64,000 nucleotides of DNA from Acinetobacter higginsii (GTDB lineage Bacteria > Pseudomonadota > Gammaproteobacteria > Pseudomonadales > Moraxellaceae), in the NCBI RefSeq assembly GCF_000369525.1, contig NZ_KB850072.1, positions 2,102,606-2,166,605 on the forward strand. Reading direction: 5' to 3'. Below the pieces are notes generated by a model. The model was given only the letters and a program-made list of their open reading frames with translations, searched no databases and was not told where the DNA came from. This document shows, piece by piece, positions 9,754-19,079 of this stretch (positions are counted from its first letter, which is position 1; each line of letters begins with the position of its first letter). The translations under genes were made by a program, and so were the position numbers.

Positions 9754-10245
9754 TTAAAGATGTTTCTTTAATTCATCGGCTACGATCTCGATTTCAAGCG
9801 TGCTGAATTTACGAATTTCACCTTCCGCATGTTTCTCTAACATACCGCCAATCAATGGCACTTTAACTTTCACTGTCCACGTTAAAGAGATATTCACTTT
9901 TTCGCTGTCACCAGTGACACTACGTTCACCCTTCGCTTCCAAAGGCAGGTTTGCGCCCAGTTCAACTGTTGAGGTTAAGTTTTTCAAATGGGTAATATCA
10001 GCACGTTTTAAACGGAAAGCATTTTTTAATAATTTTTTCGCCACCTCTGGAATATTGACATCCAGATTATATTCACGGCGTAGTGTATAAATATCACCCT
10101 GAATATTCGATTCGATAATTTCCAAATTTTCACCCGGAATACGCTTACACACTGCTTCATGCAATGAAGTATCCGCGACCAGTCTTGAAAAGTCCTCAAT
10201 TGAAACACCATGAATTGTTTCATTAACCGTAAATTGATGTGCCAT
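9754..10245 (-). CDS. DUF2505 family protein
   Basis: A 163-residue protein that I assign to the DUF2505 family. These are START-like small-molecule-binding fold proteins of unknown function. The N-terminus FTVNETIHGVSIEDFSRL and the alternating beta pattern with a C-terminal amphipathic helix fit that family. There is no signal peptide or membrane segment, so it should be cytosolic. It ends at the bidirectional terminator and shares no operon with the genes around it. Confidence 0.75.
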   Translation of the reverse strand: MAHQFTVNETIHGVSIEDFSRLVADTSLHEAVCKRIPGENLEIIESNIQGDIYTLRREYNLDVNIPEVAKKLLKNAFRLKRADITHLKNLTSTVELGANLPLEAKGERSVTGDSEKVNISLTWTVKVKVPLIGGMLEKHAEGEIRKFSTLEIEIVADELKKHL

Positions 10246-10351
10246 TTTTAAATGTCCATTTCGTTTATTAGGATTTCATCATTGCGCAAAAGTATAGCAT
10301 TCTCATTTGCATCTCTAAATCTGATCAGACAAAAATGGATGACTGCTCGGA

Positions 10352-10642
10352 TTAGTTATTTCTATTGTAATGATGCCGTATGCCTAATTTGACCGTGACC
10401 CGTTCCATACGACTGATATACAGATAATGATCCCCATATTCAATCACCGCATAAAACTGCTCAGCACCATCATCCAAACCTGTGGCTGACCACGTCGTCC
10501 CTTGCGGAAATTCATCTAACCAAGCCGCTTTATAAAAGTCTGAAACTGAATCAAAAATTAGGTAATGCTCTGGATCGGCCATAATTTTAGCCGCCATTTG
10601 ATCAAATTTTTTTTGTTTAAACGCCTCTAAACTCAGTAACAC
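10352..10642 (-). CDS. Hypothetical protein, 96 residues
   Basis: No family is recognised. The protein is acidic and aromatic-rich with no membrane segment. It starts MLLSLEAFKQKKFDQMA and has beta-rich central segments (EQFYAVIEYGDHYLYISRME). The base composition is like its neighbours. The lack of overlapping long frames and the clean start and stop support a real small cytosolic protein, but its role is unknown. Confidence 0.6.
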   Translation of the reverse strand: MLLSLEAFKQKKFDQMAAKIMADPEHYLIFDSVSDFYKAAWLDEFPQGTTWSATGLDDGAEQFYAVIEYGDHYLYISRMERVTVKLGIRHHYNRNN

Positions 10643-10892
10643 AAATATTCCTTATTCATTTAAATGCAGCTTAAATTTTGTGCTTCGATCTAAAGTTAAT
10701 CTTAAGCTGAATTACAAAAATACAGTGATTTTCTTATGCCTCTATTTTGCTAGGGAATGTGCTGTTTTTCTACATTATTTTCAGCTTTATCATATATTTT
10801 GTGCTGCTGCTGATTTGCTAGACCCATCTCAATATGTTATCAACTTATTATGCTTTATATTTTTTTACAACGATAAACTATAAGGAGTAAAC

Positions 10893-11333
10893 ATGTCTTA
10901 TCAAAATATTTTAGTCCCTGTTGATGACTCTCCAATCTCTTATGCTGCAGTCGAACATGCGCTTTCTCTAGCAAAATTATCAGGGGCAAAAGTCACCATT
11001 TTAAGTGTGGTTGCAGTTGATCCATTTGTTGGCGTGGATTTTTATCAAGTTGCCCCTGCGATTACTGATCATTTTATGCAGGCCGAAGCACATGCCAAAA
11101 CACAGCTTCAAGATATTGCCCAATCTTTTGTACGTGATGGTATTCAGGTGACAACCAAAATTCATCATGGCGTAGCCAGTGAAGGCATTATCTTTGTTGC
11201 CGATGAAGTTGGTGCAGACCTGATTGTGATGGGTTCACATGGCCGCACAGGCGTCAAACGTTTATTGCTAGGTAGTGTGGCGCGTGCCGTTTTAACAGAA
11301 TCACATATTCCAGTGCTGATTGTGAAGCAATAA
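10893..11333 (+). CDS. Universal stress protein, UspA family
   Basis: A 146-residue cytosolic stress protein of the ATP-binding Usp type. It begins with YQNILVPVDDSP and carries the nucleotide-binding signature GSHGRTGVKRLLLGSVAR (Gly-2x-Gly-9x-Gly-Ser) near the C-terminus, followed by the typical final strand IPVLIVKQ. A strong Shine-Dalgarno (AAGGAGT) sits at the right distance from the ATG. It is monocistronic with its own terminator. The specific stress it answers to cannot be read from sequence. Confidence 0.95.
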   Translation: MSYQNILVPVDDSPISYAAVEHALSLAKLSGAKVTILSVVAVDPFVGVDFYQVAPAITDHFMQAEAHAKTQLQDIAQSFVRDGIQVTTKIHHGVASEGIIFVADEVGADLIVMGSHGRTGVKRLLLGSVARAVLTESHIPVLIVKQ

Positions 11334-11349
11334 CAGTTTGCTTTAATTG

Positions 11350-11384
11350 AAAAAACCTTGTGTCTCGATACAAGGTTTTTTTAT
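11350..11384 (+). terminator. Rho-independent terminator of the Usp gene
   Basis: A stem with ACCTTGT/ACAAGGT at its core, extended by A-T pairs, has an 8-base loop and is followed by a T-run 16 bases after the stop codon. Confidence 0.9.
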
Positions 11385-11595
11385 TTTCTAGAATACCTCG
11401 ATCTGACCGATTCGCCCCCCATATTGATCATTTACAACCCTGTTCTGCGATTTAAAAAGATGCTTCACTAGCAGTTGGGCATTTATTTTCAAGTCAAAAT
11501 AGTGAGTTGAATCAGCTGACTATCGCCAGAAAAAATGACCGTCAATAAAAACAGCACGTTTAAGAATAAGACACGGTTTTACAAGGATGATCAAT

Positions 11596-12837
11596 ATGAA
11601 ACTCAATCCAATGGTGATTGGCCTCTGTGGGATATGTATCAGTACATTGAATCACGCAGCAGCACTGGACCAATCAGGACAATCCATTCTTCCTTTTCTG
11701 GAAAATGGTAACTATGTTGAAGTCAATGCCACAGCCGTTGATGCTGACATTTCGGGGAAAATCCGTAATCATCCTGGACTGGTCAATGATCCACAGAATC
11801 TTAACTCAGGCAATATGGGCAATAGCTTTCAATATTATAGTGCCGCGCTCAAACTTCAACTGACTGATCGAATCAGCTTTGGTCTACTCTATGATCAGCC
11901 TTTTGGTGCCGATATTCGCTATCCGATGCAATCGAATAACACCTTCTCGGACAATGAATTTACCCAGCAAGGTACATCGGTCAATGTTGATACTGAAAGC
12001 ATTAGCATGATTTTGGGTGTCAGTCCTTTTAGCAATGTTCAACTCTATGGCGGCGCTGTCTATCAATCAGTCAAAGGTGATGTCGCGCTGCGTGGTAATT
12101 CATACAGTGAAGCCTTTAATGGCTATGATGCCAAATTTAAACAGGATCATGCAGTCGGTTGGCTGGCAGGCCTGAGTTATCAAATCCCAGAGATTGCCTT
12201 AAAAGCTGCGCTGACCTATCGCTCCAAGATCGACCACGATATGCAAGTGACTGAGACCATGTTCGGTCAGCCTTTAGAAGTGACTACGCCAAGTAAAACC
12301 AAAATTTCGACACCACAATCGGTGAATGTTGATTTTCAAACAGGTGTGTATAAAGATACCCTGCTCTATACCAATCTACGTTGGGTCAACTGGAAAGATT
12401 TTCATATCCGCCCTACTCAATTTGGTGCAGTGACGGAATATCTCACTGGCGTAATCAGTGATGGTGCATATACAGGTGGTTTTGATTTAGACAGCTACCA
12501 AAAGGATCAATGGACAGTCAATGTCGGACTTGGACATCAGTTTACTGAAAAATGGAGTGCATCGACGGAAGTCAGTTGGGATTCAGGTACAGGCGATCCT
12601 GCATCTACATTAAATCCTACCAAAGGGTCTTGGGGGATTGGTCTAGGCGCTCAGTTTAATCCGGCCCCGAACTACTTTATTGCGGCAGGAGTTAAATACT
12701 TCTGGTTAGGTGATGTGGTTGCCGAAGACGGCACCTATTACATTCCTGTGCCGGGGATCAAACCTATTGCTGAACAAGCCGATTTTAAAGATAACAGCGC
12801 GATCGCTTATGGCTTAAAAATAGGCTATCGTTTTTAG
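11596..12837 (+). CDS. FadL/OmpP1-family outer membrane transporter
   Basis: A predicted outer-membrane beta-barrel of the FadL/TodX family, which passes long-chain fatty acids or other hydrophobic molecules. The first 23 residues (MKLNPMVIGLCGICISTLNH then AAA) are a signal peptide. The mature start LDQSGQSILPFLENGNYVEV is the FadL hatch type, and the alternating strands end in the barrel-closing KIGYRF. The ATG at 11596 has AAGGA eight bases upstream, while the earlier in-frame ATG at 11587 overlaps that site, so I prefer 11596 (413 residues). Substrate is unknown. A hydrophobic-substrate operon 0.6 kb downstream is a possible partner, which is inference only. Confidence 0.9.
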   Translation: MKLNPMVIGLCGICISTLNHAAALDQSGQSILPFLENGNYVEVNATAVDADISGKIRNHPGLVNDPQNLNSGNMGNSFQYYSAALKLQLTDRISFGLLYDQPFGADIRYPMQSNNTFSDNEFTQQGTSVNVDTESISMILGVSPFSNVQLYGGAVYQSVKGDVALRGNSYSEAFNGYDAKFKQDHAVGWLAGLSYQIPEIALKAALTYRSKIDHDMQVTETMFGQPLEVTTPSKTKISTPQSVNVDFQTGVYKDTLLYTNLRWVNWKDFHIRPTQFGAVTEYLTGVISDGAYTGGFDLDSYQKDQWTVNVGLGHQFTEKWSASTEVSWDSGTGDPASTLNPTKGSWGIGLGAQFNPAPNYFIAAGVKYFWLGDVVAEDGTYYIPVPGIKPIAEQADFKDNSAIAYGLKIGYRF

Positions 12838-12983
12838 TCACAAAAAACTCATCATGCTAAGTAGGAACAGATCTGCTTCTGGTGTTGCTCCTACTTGGCT
12901 ATTTTCTGGCATTCAATCAGCGGATTAGCTTAGAATATCAAAGCATTATTTTAATAATGAATGCCATCTCTAGGAAAAATCCA

Positions 12984-13352
12984 ATGAAAAAAATCGCTCT
13001 TGTCTTTTCAATATTTATATCTAGCTTCGTTTTTCCGTTTACCACTTTTGCCAATTCACCTGATCCCAAAGAAAGCATGGATATTTTTATTGGCACCCTA
13101 ACCATTCAGGATAACAAAGCCATTTTAACGCGCTGCGATATTGCGCAGAATGAATATGTGTTGAAAGATGCGGACTGGTCTAAGCAAAAGGCCGTATCAG
13201 GTTTTCTCTCCAAAGCCACAAAACTAAAACAGCCGATTTATGCAGAAGTGATCGCAGCGTATAAAAGCGAAAAAGATATTAATATTCTATTGGTCGATTC
13301 CATTGAAAATCTGACTGAAGCCAAAAGCTGCCATTTGAGTGATTTATTTTAA
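12984..13352 (+). CDS. Small secreted hypothetical protein
   Basis: I place the start at ATG 12984, with AGGA eight bases upstream, giving 122 residues that open with a Sec signal peptide (MKKIALVFSIFISSFVFPFT then TFANS). The longer frame from 12882 lacks a ribosome site. The mature part is about 95 residues with two cysteines (TRCDIA and KSCHLS) that could form a disulfide. No family is recognised. It is likely periplasmic. Confidence 0.65.
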   Translation: MKKIALVFSIFISSFVFPFTTFANSPDPKESMDIFIGTLTIQDNKAILTRCDIAQNEYVLKDADWSKQKAVSGFLSKATKLKQPIYAEVIAAYKSEKDINILLVDSIENLTEAKSCHLSDLF

Positions 13353-13406
13353 AGCTCACCATACACGGCATACTTTTAGATCAAATATTGGTAATCCTAA
13401 ATACCG

Positions 13407-14570
13407 TTATTCACTAAACGTTTGCCATGTCTCAAAAGCATGTTTGCGATATAGCTTCAACTTGGAAAACTGAGGAATAATTGCTTCACTCTGCGTTGGC
13501 CTTAAAAATACAAAATCATCGACCTGAATATCACAATCCTTCGGTACATTGACCAATTCCTGATTACTGCTACGCCCGTACAATGCATGGGTATGTGCTT
13601 GATCAGGATAGACATAATCAGCCAGCCAATAGCCACCATAAATAAACAGGGCCTTACATTTATGTGGCAATTTATCTAATAAAGACATAGAAGGAAGCTG
13701 AGTAAATGGCAGTATTTTTAATACAGGCGCAGCAATCCATAACGCAGGTTGTAATGCCCTTAAAAAATCACTGTCAAAATCACTTGGTTTTAAGAGCATT
13801 GAACCAAAGGACAAATCATTGCAGACACTTTCAGTGGTATGAAAGCTAAAGGTTGGGCTACCACCGCCATTAAAACACAGCGCATCACTCCACAGCGATG
13901 GAAACTGCTTTTGAATCAATTGTTGATAATGGGCATAGGTCTGCTGTGAACTGTGATAAGCCAATTCAGGTTTTTTAATGATGGCTGGAATTTTAGTGAC
14001 ATGCGCATCATAGCCCATCAAACCAGAAAGTTTTAAATACTGCGGATACTGTTGAATCAACTTTAAGATTTCGGTTAGTTGCTGTGTCGACTGTACCCCA
14101 CCACGATGTAAGCCGACATCAATTTCAATATTCACATCCAAGCAAAGAGAATAGAGCTGGGCAATCTCGAGATATTGCTGTAAGCGTTGCTTAGTATCAA
14201 TCAGCCACTGAATTTTGGCATTCGACCATTCTGCATACTGATCAAAAAAATGACGCACTGCTTGAGCAGGCATTGGTTTACCCAACAGAATATCCGCTTC
14301 AGCAAAATTTTCTAGGATCGAAACAATATGTGGTTGATGAAATACCATAAAGCGTTGCGTATTAAGTTGTTCAGATAACAACTTAAGTAGGTCTAGGCTT
14401 GCTAATGACTTGACCACCAAGCGTGCTTTTAAATGTTTGGCATGAGCAAGACGAATCTGAACATGCTGGATATTTTGTTTTACCGCTGCTTCATCGATGA
14501 TCAGTTGCGGAGTCGCAATCCCCTGCTTTTTTAGGTCGAGATTGAGTTGTTTAAAATAATGATCCAACAT
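13407..14570 (-). CDS. Alanine racemase-fold PLP enzyme (DSD1-like)
   Basis: Resembles fold-III PLP enzymes of the alanine racemase N-terminal/D-serine dehydratase-like group. The opening TPQLIIDEAAVKQNI and the segment ARLVVKS with Lys54 fit the PLP-lysine strand. NIEIDVGLHRGGVQ fits the barrel strand that follows, and a C-terminal beta domain (VDDFVFLRPTQSEAI) fits D-threonine aldolase or D-serine dehydratase relatives. It is the last gene of a three-gene operon after the ceramidase-like hydrolase and the FAD oxidase. That context suggests action on an amino compound freed by the hydrolase. The exact substrate and reaction are unknown. Confidence 0.8.
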   Translation of the reverse strand: MLDHYFKQLNLDLKKQGIATPQLIIDEAAVKQNIQHVQIRLAHAKHLKARLVVKSLASLDLLKLLSEQLNTQRFMVFHQPHIVSILENFAEADILLGKPMPAQAVRHFFDQYAEWSNAKIQWLIDTKQRLQQYLEIAQLYSLCLDVNIEIDVGLHRGGVQSTQQLTEILKLIQQYPQYLKLSGLMGYDAHVTKIPAIIKKPELAYHSSQQTYAHYQQLIQKQFPSLWSDALCFNGGGSPTFSFHTTESVCNDLSFGSMLLKPSDFDSDFLRALQPALWIAAPVLKILPFTQLPSMSLLDKLPHKCKALFIYGGYWLADYVYPDQAHTHALYGRSSNQELVNVPKDCDIQVDDFVFLRPTQSEAIIPQFSKLKLYRKHAFETWQTFSE

Positions 14571-14625
14571 GGCTATACCTTTCTCAATAAATTAAATAAA
14601 CATTTAAGTCGAACCCAAGTTAAAA

Positions 14626-15912
14626 CTAACCTAAAAACAGCTTTTCCAGATAGGGATTTAAAAACTTGGCTTTTGGGTCAAGCTGCTGACGCAACGCCAT
14701 AAAATCATCCCACTTTGGATATAAAGCCCGAAGCTGTGTGCTGGTCATATGATGCATTTTCCCCCAATGCGGACGCCCTCGATATTTCTGCAAAATCGGC
14801 TCAACCACATCAAAAATCAACTTCGGGTCTTGCTTATGATATTGATGCACCGAGATCGAAATCGAGTCCTGCTGATAAAACGGACTAAGCCAAATATCAT
14901 CACCCTTCACAAAGCGGAATTCGAGCGGAAAAAAGGTGGCCACTTTATACTTTCTTAAGGCATGCAATATTTCATCCAAACACTCAATTCCACGATCAAC
15001 AGGAATCTGATACTCCATTTCATTGAACTTGGTATTACGCGGTGTTGGAAATATCTTGCTCGACCAATCGATATAGGTGGTCGGTTTGACAAAGATGCCT
15101 AATAGTTTCTGTAAATAAGGATTCAGCGAAGGAAAGTTTTTGGTCAGTTCTGAACATAAAGTCAGCAAGGTATCATCCGATGGAAAGTTTTCCTTCCGTG
15201 GCAAAATCGCTTCATCGGTCTCATCCAAGGTTTTCAGCATCAACTGCTTTTCATGAGAAAATACAAAGCACTCGATATGTCGATGCTGATGCTTCCATTG
15301 GTGAATATGCTGCATCATGTCTTCTACTGGACAAAGTTCTATATGTTCTTTGAGTTTATAGCGCGGGCGATTCTGCATGGTGATCTTAGTCAAGATTCCC
15401 AAACTGCCCAGAGAAACCCGTCCTGCGGTAAAGATTTCAGGATGCTCTGTACGACTACATTTTAGAATTTCACCTGAAGCCGTCAATAACTCAAAAGCTT
15501 CAACATAGGCTGAAATACAATGTAAATCTGCTCCTGTCCCATGTGTGCCTGTAGAGACAGCCCCTGCAAGACTTTGCTGATCAATATCGCCCTGATTCAT
15601 CAAAGCCTGATTGATGGATTGCTGTTGCAGATGCTGATCTAAATCATATAAACGTGTACCCGCATAAATACTGCTCTGACATCGTTCAAGATCTGTCGAT
15701 GCAATGCCTGCAATATGATCCAAAGACAACAAGGTTGCATCAGTACAGACTAAGGGCGTAAATGAATGTCCTGCACCGACTACCCTTATTTTTTGTTGCG
15801 CTTTAACAATGGACTGTAGTTCTTGCACGTTGGCTGGTTGTAAAATCTGCTGCGGCTTGGCTTTTTGAAAGCCAGACCAGTTCGACCAAATGCCTTGTGT
15901 TAAATCACTCAT
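14626..15912 (-). CDS. FAD-linked oxidase, D-arabinono-1,4-lactone oxidase type
   Basis: A 428-residue flavoprotein of the vanillyl-alcohol oxidase family. The FAD-binding domain opens with a PP-loop-like segment (IRVVGAGHSFTPLVC), whose His is the usual covalent flavin site, and continues with GTHGTGADLHC. The C-terminal ALO domain ends with the family motif HWGKMHH near residue 390. Relatives oxidise sugar lactones or polyols with oxygen. Its start overlaps the upstream ceramidase-like gene by 4 bases, so the two are translationally coupled. There is no signal peptide. The substrate is unknown. Confidence 0.87.
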   Translation of the reverse strand: MSDLTQGIWSNWSGFQKAKPQQILQPANVQELQSIVKAQQKIRVVGAGHSFTPLVCTDATLLSLDHIAGIASTDLERCQSSIYAGTRLYDLDQHLQQQSINQALMNQGDIDQQSLAGAVSTGTHGTGADLHCISAYVEAFELLTASGEILKCSRTEHPEIFTAGRVSLGSLGILTKITMQNRPRYKLKEHIELCPVEDMMQHIHQWKHQHRHIECFVFSHEKQLMLKTLDETDEAILPRKENFPSDDTLLTLCSELTKNFPSLNPYLQKLLGIFVKPTTYIDWSSKIFPTPRNTKFNEMEYQIPVDRGIECLDEILHALRKYKVATFFPLEFRFVKGDDIWLSPFYQQDSISISVHQYHKQDPKLIFDVVEPILQKYRGRPHWGKMHHMTSTQLRALYPKWDDFMALRQQLDPKAKFLNPYLEKLFLG

Positions 15913-17660
15913 ACTGCCTCTCCTTGGCTAACGGCAGTTTTTACATTGCCATGGTTGCTGCGTTTTGCGAGTTCCTGTGCTGGAATCGGTTGTGGTCGTG
16001 TCATTTCATCGTAATGACGTTTATTTTTTTCTAATAACAATTGTTCTGTTAGATCTTTGAACTTGCTCTGGCAGGCTGCCAATGTCCATTGCCCGAATAA
16101 GGTATGCCCACCTTCATAGGCTTGCGCTTGATATTCTTCATAGGTCGTGACATAACCCATATAATCATTGCAGTAGGATGCAAACCAAACACTTTCAATC
16201 GAAGCCTGCGCGGCAAGTGTCTGTTTAACAGTGCCGACCACTCGTCGCCCTGCGATGGTGGTAAATTCTCCTGGACAGCAAATCAAAGCCAATTGACCTA
16301 ATCGCACAATCTGTAACGGAACAACGCTTGGAACTAAAGGACTGTGCTGAATCGCCCCCGCTTTCACTTGTCGGTTCATTTCTGCAATCAACGGATCAAG
16401 AATACTCGGTGGAAAACCAATCGGCTGTCCTAAAATCTTTTTGGCACCCGCTTCCAGTAATATCTGTTTCGGCCCTTGAGAGGCATATAACTGTTGATAG
16501 TGTGCAAAATCAGCAGCTTTGGGATGCTTGGTTTTTTGTTTGCGAAGTTGATCCGCTAAAAATTGCATCCCCATAATTAAGGGTTTGGGTGCACCTAAAC
16601 CATCGACAGGTGTGCCTGCAAAAAATGCGGTGCCATGACAAGGCTGACTGGTCTTTGCATGCTTTTGACCCGCTGCAAACTCATCTGGAATCTCAATATT
16701 ACTCAGATCGACATAGGACAAAACAGCATCGATCTTGCCTTCGACTTTATGTAAATTTTTAGGAATATTTGACTGTAAAGCCGTGAAAGCCAGTTCACTT
16801 TGATAACGCCCATTTTGTTGTGCGTATTGATATTCCTGCTCGCCTTTAATCTTATTGCGAATCTTGAGCTGATCTTTGCCATGAAAATGCGGTGATACGT
16901 CCCCTGCGGTTGCTTGAGCAAAAATCGTGACTGGATTTTGAACCCCTTGCTCAGTTAAAACCTGCTCAGAGAATGTGGCTGCGTAGCCTTTATTATCACC
17001 ATCATAAGCGTTTAAAGAATTTCCCAAACAGGTTGCATGTACCCCAAATAAGGAAATAAAGGACTGTAGTTTTTGCTCACGATAGAAACCGATCAACTGC
17101 ATTTCTCGGTTCAAGGCTAAATGCGTTTCAGCTTCGGTACGCGGCAAAACCTCTGGATTCCGATTATAGGCGTTGATTGAACGATTCCATGCGACAGGCG
17201 TCTGTTCTGGAAAATGCTGTGTACTGATAAAAATCTCGGTGTCCTGTTCAGATGCAATCGCATTTTGAATACTCTGTACAATCGCCTCTACTATTGCCTT
17301 TAAATGTTCAGGTACAAAACCAGGGGTCGGCATATTGTATAAAGCTTCATAGCCACAACCGCCAGGTCCTGAGTGAGTATGGGTTGCCATGAGGACCAAT
17401 TGATTTTCATCAAATTGTGAATCTAGAATTTGTGTGAGTTGCACTACTGTTTGGCTGCGTATGGCATGGGTAATACAACCTACGTCCAAACAACAGATGA
17501 GTAATCGGTTATGTTGTTGATCGACAATACTCACGCTACGTGCAAATAAAGCTGTGCGCTGTTCATAGGCCCGATGTGACCATTGCCCATAACCAAACAT
17601 GGCATAGCCTTTCGGTGTAATTTTGATTTGCTGCTTGTCCCAACCCACCTGATACATCAC
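15909..17660 (-). CDS. Neutral ceramidase-like amide hydrolase
   Basis: Carries the N-terminal domain of neutral/alkaline ceramidases, zinc amidases that split N-acyl sphingoids. The metal and substrate motif ATHTHSGPGG lies near residue 120, the second ligand region FGVHATCLGN near 205, and the nucleophile motif GDVSPHF near 255. At 583 residues it is shorter than secreted ceramidases, and it has no signal peptide, so a cytosolic protein is expected. The usual C-terminal immunoglobulin-like domain seems reduced or absent. It is the first gene of the operon with the FAD oxidase and PLP enzyme, divergent from an AraC regulator. The true substrate may be another N-acyl compound. Confidence 0.83.
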   Translation of the reverse strand: MMYQVGWDKQQIKITPKGYAMFGYGQWSHRAYEQRTALFARSVSIVDQQHNRLLICCLDVGCITHAIRSQTVVQLTQILDSQFDENQLVLMATHTHSGPGGCGYEALYNMPTPGFVPEHLKAIVEAIVQSIQNAIASEQDTEIFISTQHFPEQTPVAWNRSINAYNRNPEVLPRTEAETHLALNREMQLIGFYREQKLQSFISLFGVHATCLGNSLNAYDGDNKGYAATFSEQVLTEQGVQNPVTIFAQATAGDVSPHFHGKDQLKIRNKIKGEQEYQYAQQNGRYQSELAFTALQSNIPKNLHKVEGKIDAVLSYVDLSNIEIPDEFAAGQKHAKTSQPCHGTAFFAGTPVDGLGAPKPLIMGMQFLADQLRKQKTKHPKAADFAHYQQLYASQGPKQILLEAGAKKILGQPIGFPPSILDPLIAEMNRQVKAGAIQHSPLVPSVVPLQIVRLGQLALICCPGEFTTIAGRRVVGTVKQTLAAQASIESVWFASYCNDYMGYVTTYEEYQAQAYEGGHTLFGQWTLAACQSKFKDLTEQLLLEKNKRHYDEMTRPQPIPAQELAKRSNHGNVKTAVSQGEAV

Positions 17661-17719
17661 GATTTCCTTTCAATTCTTTTTCTAACTGTGTTAAAGCATG
17701 TTGAAAGTTAATCAAAATT

Positions 17720-18814
17720 ATGCGATACCCAACAGGGTTAAAGACACTTTTCTTTGGGGGGCAAAACGGACTTATGCCTATACGTAGCAGCGCTAAAAAT
17801 GATCAACAGCAATTTATTCCACCCACCATTCTGGCGAGCCTGATCCATTATGCAGAGCAGCAACAGTGGGATTATGCTGCATGGTTTCAGAATTCAGGTT
17901 TAGACATTGCACAAATACAGCAAACCCAAGCTGTGGTTCGTTTTAGCCAACTCTGTGATGTGGTTGGTCAAGCCATGGCCACCTATCAACAACCGAACTT
18001 AGGCTTAAAGCTTGGCAGTAGCGAAGGTCTGATTTCGATGGGGATTTTGGGTTTTGCCATGCAATCGTGTAAAACAGTTGCAGATGCTCTAGACATTGCA
18101 CTGCGCTACCATCGGATTTCTGGCAGTGTCTTGAATATCGACTTTTCCATCCACGCTGATCTTTGTGAATTGGAAGTCACTGAACCCTATCCCTGCAATG
18201 AACTGAAAGCCTTTTTTTATGATGAATTATTTAGCAGCATCATCACCTGTTTAAACGCCATGTTGGGCGATCATGATGATGTGATCAGTCTTGAGCTCAG
18301 CTATTTACCACACGAATATCAACAACAATATAACGAACTCTTTGGCTGCCCAATTCAATTTAACTGTGATAAAAATATCATGCGTTTTAGCAATAGCCTG
18401 TTGCAGCGCAGCTTAAAAAATTATAGTCCAGCCAACTATGCAACTGCACTACACATCTGTGAACAAGCCCTAAAAGAAATAGACCAGCTCAACCAAGTGG
18501 GTTATGTGCATCTACTCGATCATTTGATTGAACAGCATTTACCTGAACGTTTTGAGATGCAGCAAGCTGCTGAACATTTAGGTATCAGCGAACGCCATTT
18601 AAGACGGCAATTATTATTGGAAGGTCTGAGTTTTCAACAAATTCGGCAAAATGTCTTAGAACGTAAAGCCAAGCAACTCCTCGAACAGAACCTATCCATG
18701 AGTGAGATTAGCCTGCAATTGGGTTTTAGCGAATTACGTGAATTCCGACGTGCCTTTAAACGCTGGACAGGGCAAGCGCCTTCTATTTATAAACAAGAGA
18801 CTCACCTTACTTAA
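17720..18814 (+). CDS. AraC-family transcriptional regulator
   Basis: A DNA-binding regulator with an N-terminal ligand domain of the Arabinose_bd type (about residues 35-225; typical LGSSEGLISMGILGFAMQSC) and a C-terminal double HTH (about 265-360; HLGISERHLRRQL and ISLQLGFSELREFRRAFKRW). It is divergent from the ceramidase-like operon, 59 bases away, and is the natural candidate to control it. A second in-frame ATG at 17774 (346 residues) would leave more room for promoters, and its N-terminus fits the family better. Neither start has a clear Shine-Dalgarno. Confidence 0.92.
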   Translation: MRYPTGLKTLFFGGQNGLMPIRSSAKNDQQQFIPPTILASLIHYAEQQQWDYAAWFQNSGLDIAQIQQTQAVVRFSQLCDVVGQAMATYQQPNLGLKLGSSEGLISMGILGFAMQSCKTVADALDIALRYHRISGSVLNIDFSIHADLCELEVTEPYPCNELKAFFYDELFSSIITCLNAMLGDHDDVISLELSYLPHEYQQQYNELFGCPIQFNCDKNIMRFSNSLLQRSLKNYSPANYATALHICEQALKEIDQLNQVGYVHLLDHLIEQHLPERFEMQQAAEHLGISERHLRRQLLLEGLSFQQIRQNVLERKAKQLLEQNLSMSEISLQLGFSELREFRRAFKRWTGQAPSIYKQETHLT

Positions 18815-18878
18815 ATGATTAGTTCGTAATGCCTACTCATATAAAATGAACATATCTCAGGAATTACTGGTGCTACAG

Positions 18879-19003
18879 GTCATCCACAACCTGCGTGAGA
18901 TTAATCAGATGCTATTTCTGCGATTAATTTAAAGAGATACCGGAAGAAGACAGGTTTTGTGGATGACAATGGTTTTGGTTACTTTTGCCGAAACAAAAGT
19001 AAC
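18879..19003. repeat. Nested hairpin element in intergenic DNA
   Basis: Three inverted repeats are stacked here. An outer pair GTCATCCACAACCTG (18879-18893) matches CAGGTTTTGTGGATGAC (18951-18967) apart from a 2-base bulge. An inner ATTAATC/GATTAAT pair lies around 18900-18929. A perfect 10-bp stem GTTACTTTTG/CAAAAGTAAC (18978-19003) has the loop CCGAAA. No open frame covers it. It looks like a dispersed structured repeat or RNA element, but no second copy is seen in this window. Confidence 0.55.
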
Positions 19004-19079
19004 TCCAGCTGAAGGCTTATCCAAGAATAAGATGAGATCTCTATAAGATTCCACCGAAGCAAAAAATTAAAACTAAATT

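Noticed and set aside
10680..10883. 67-codon frame just before the universal stress protein gene
   Set aside because: No Shine-Dalgarno, Cys/Phe/Tyr-rich shadow composition, and it occupies the stress gene's promoter region.
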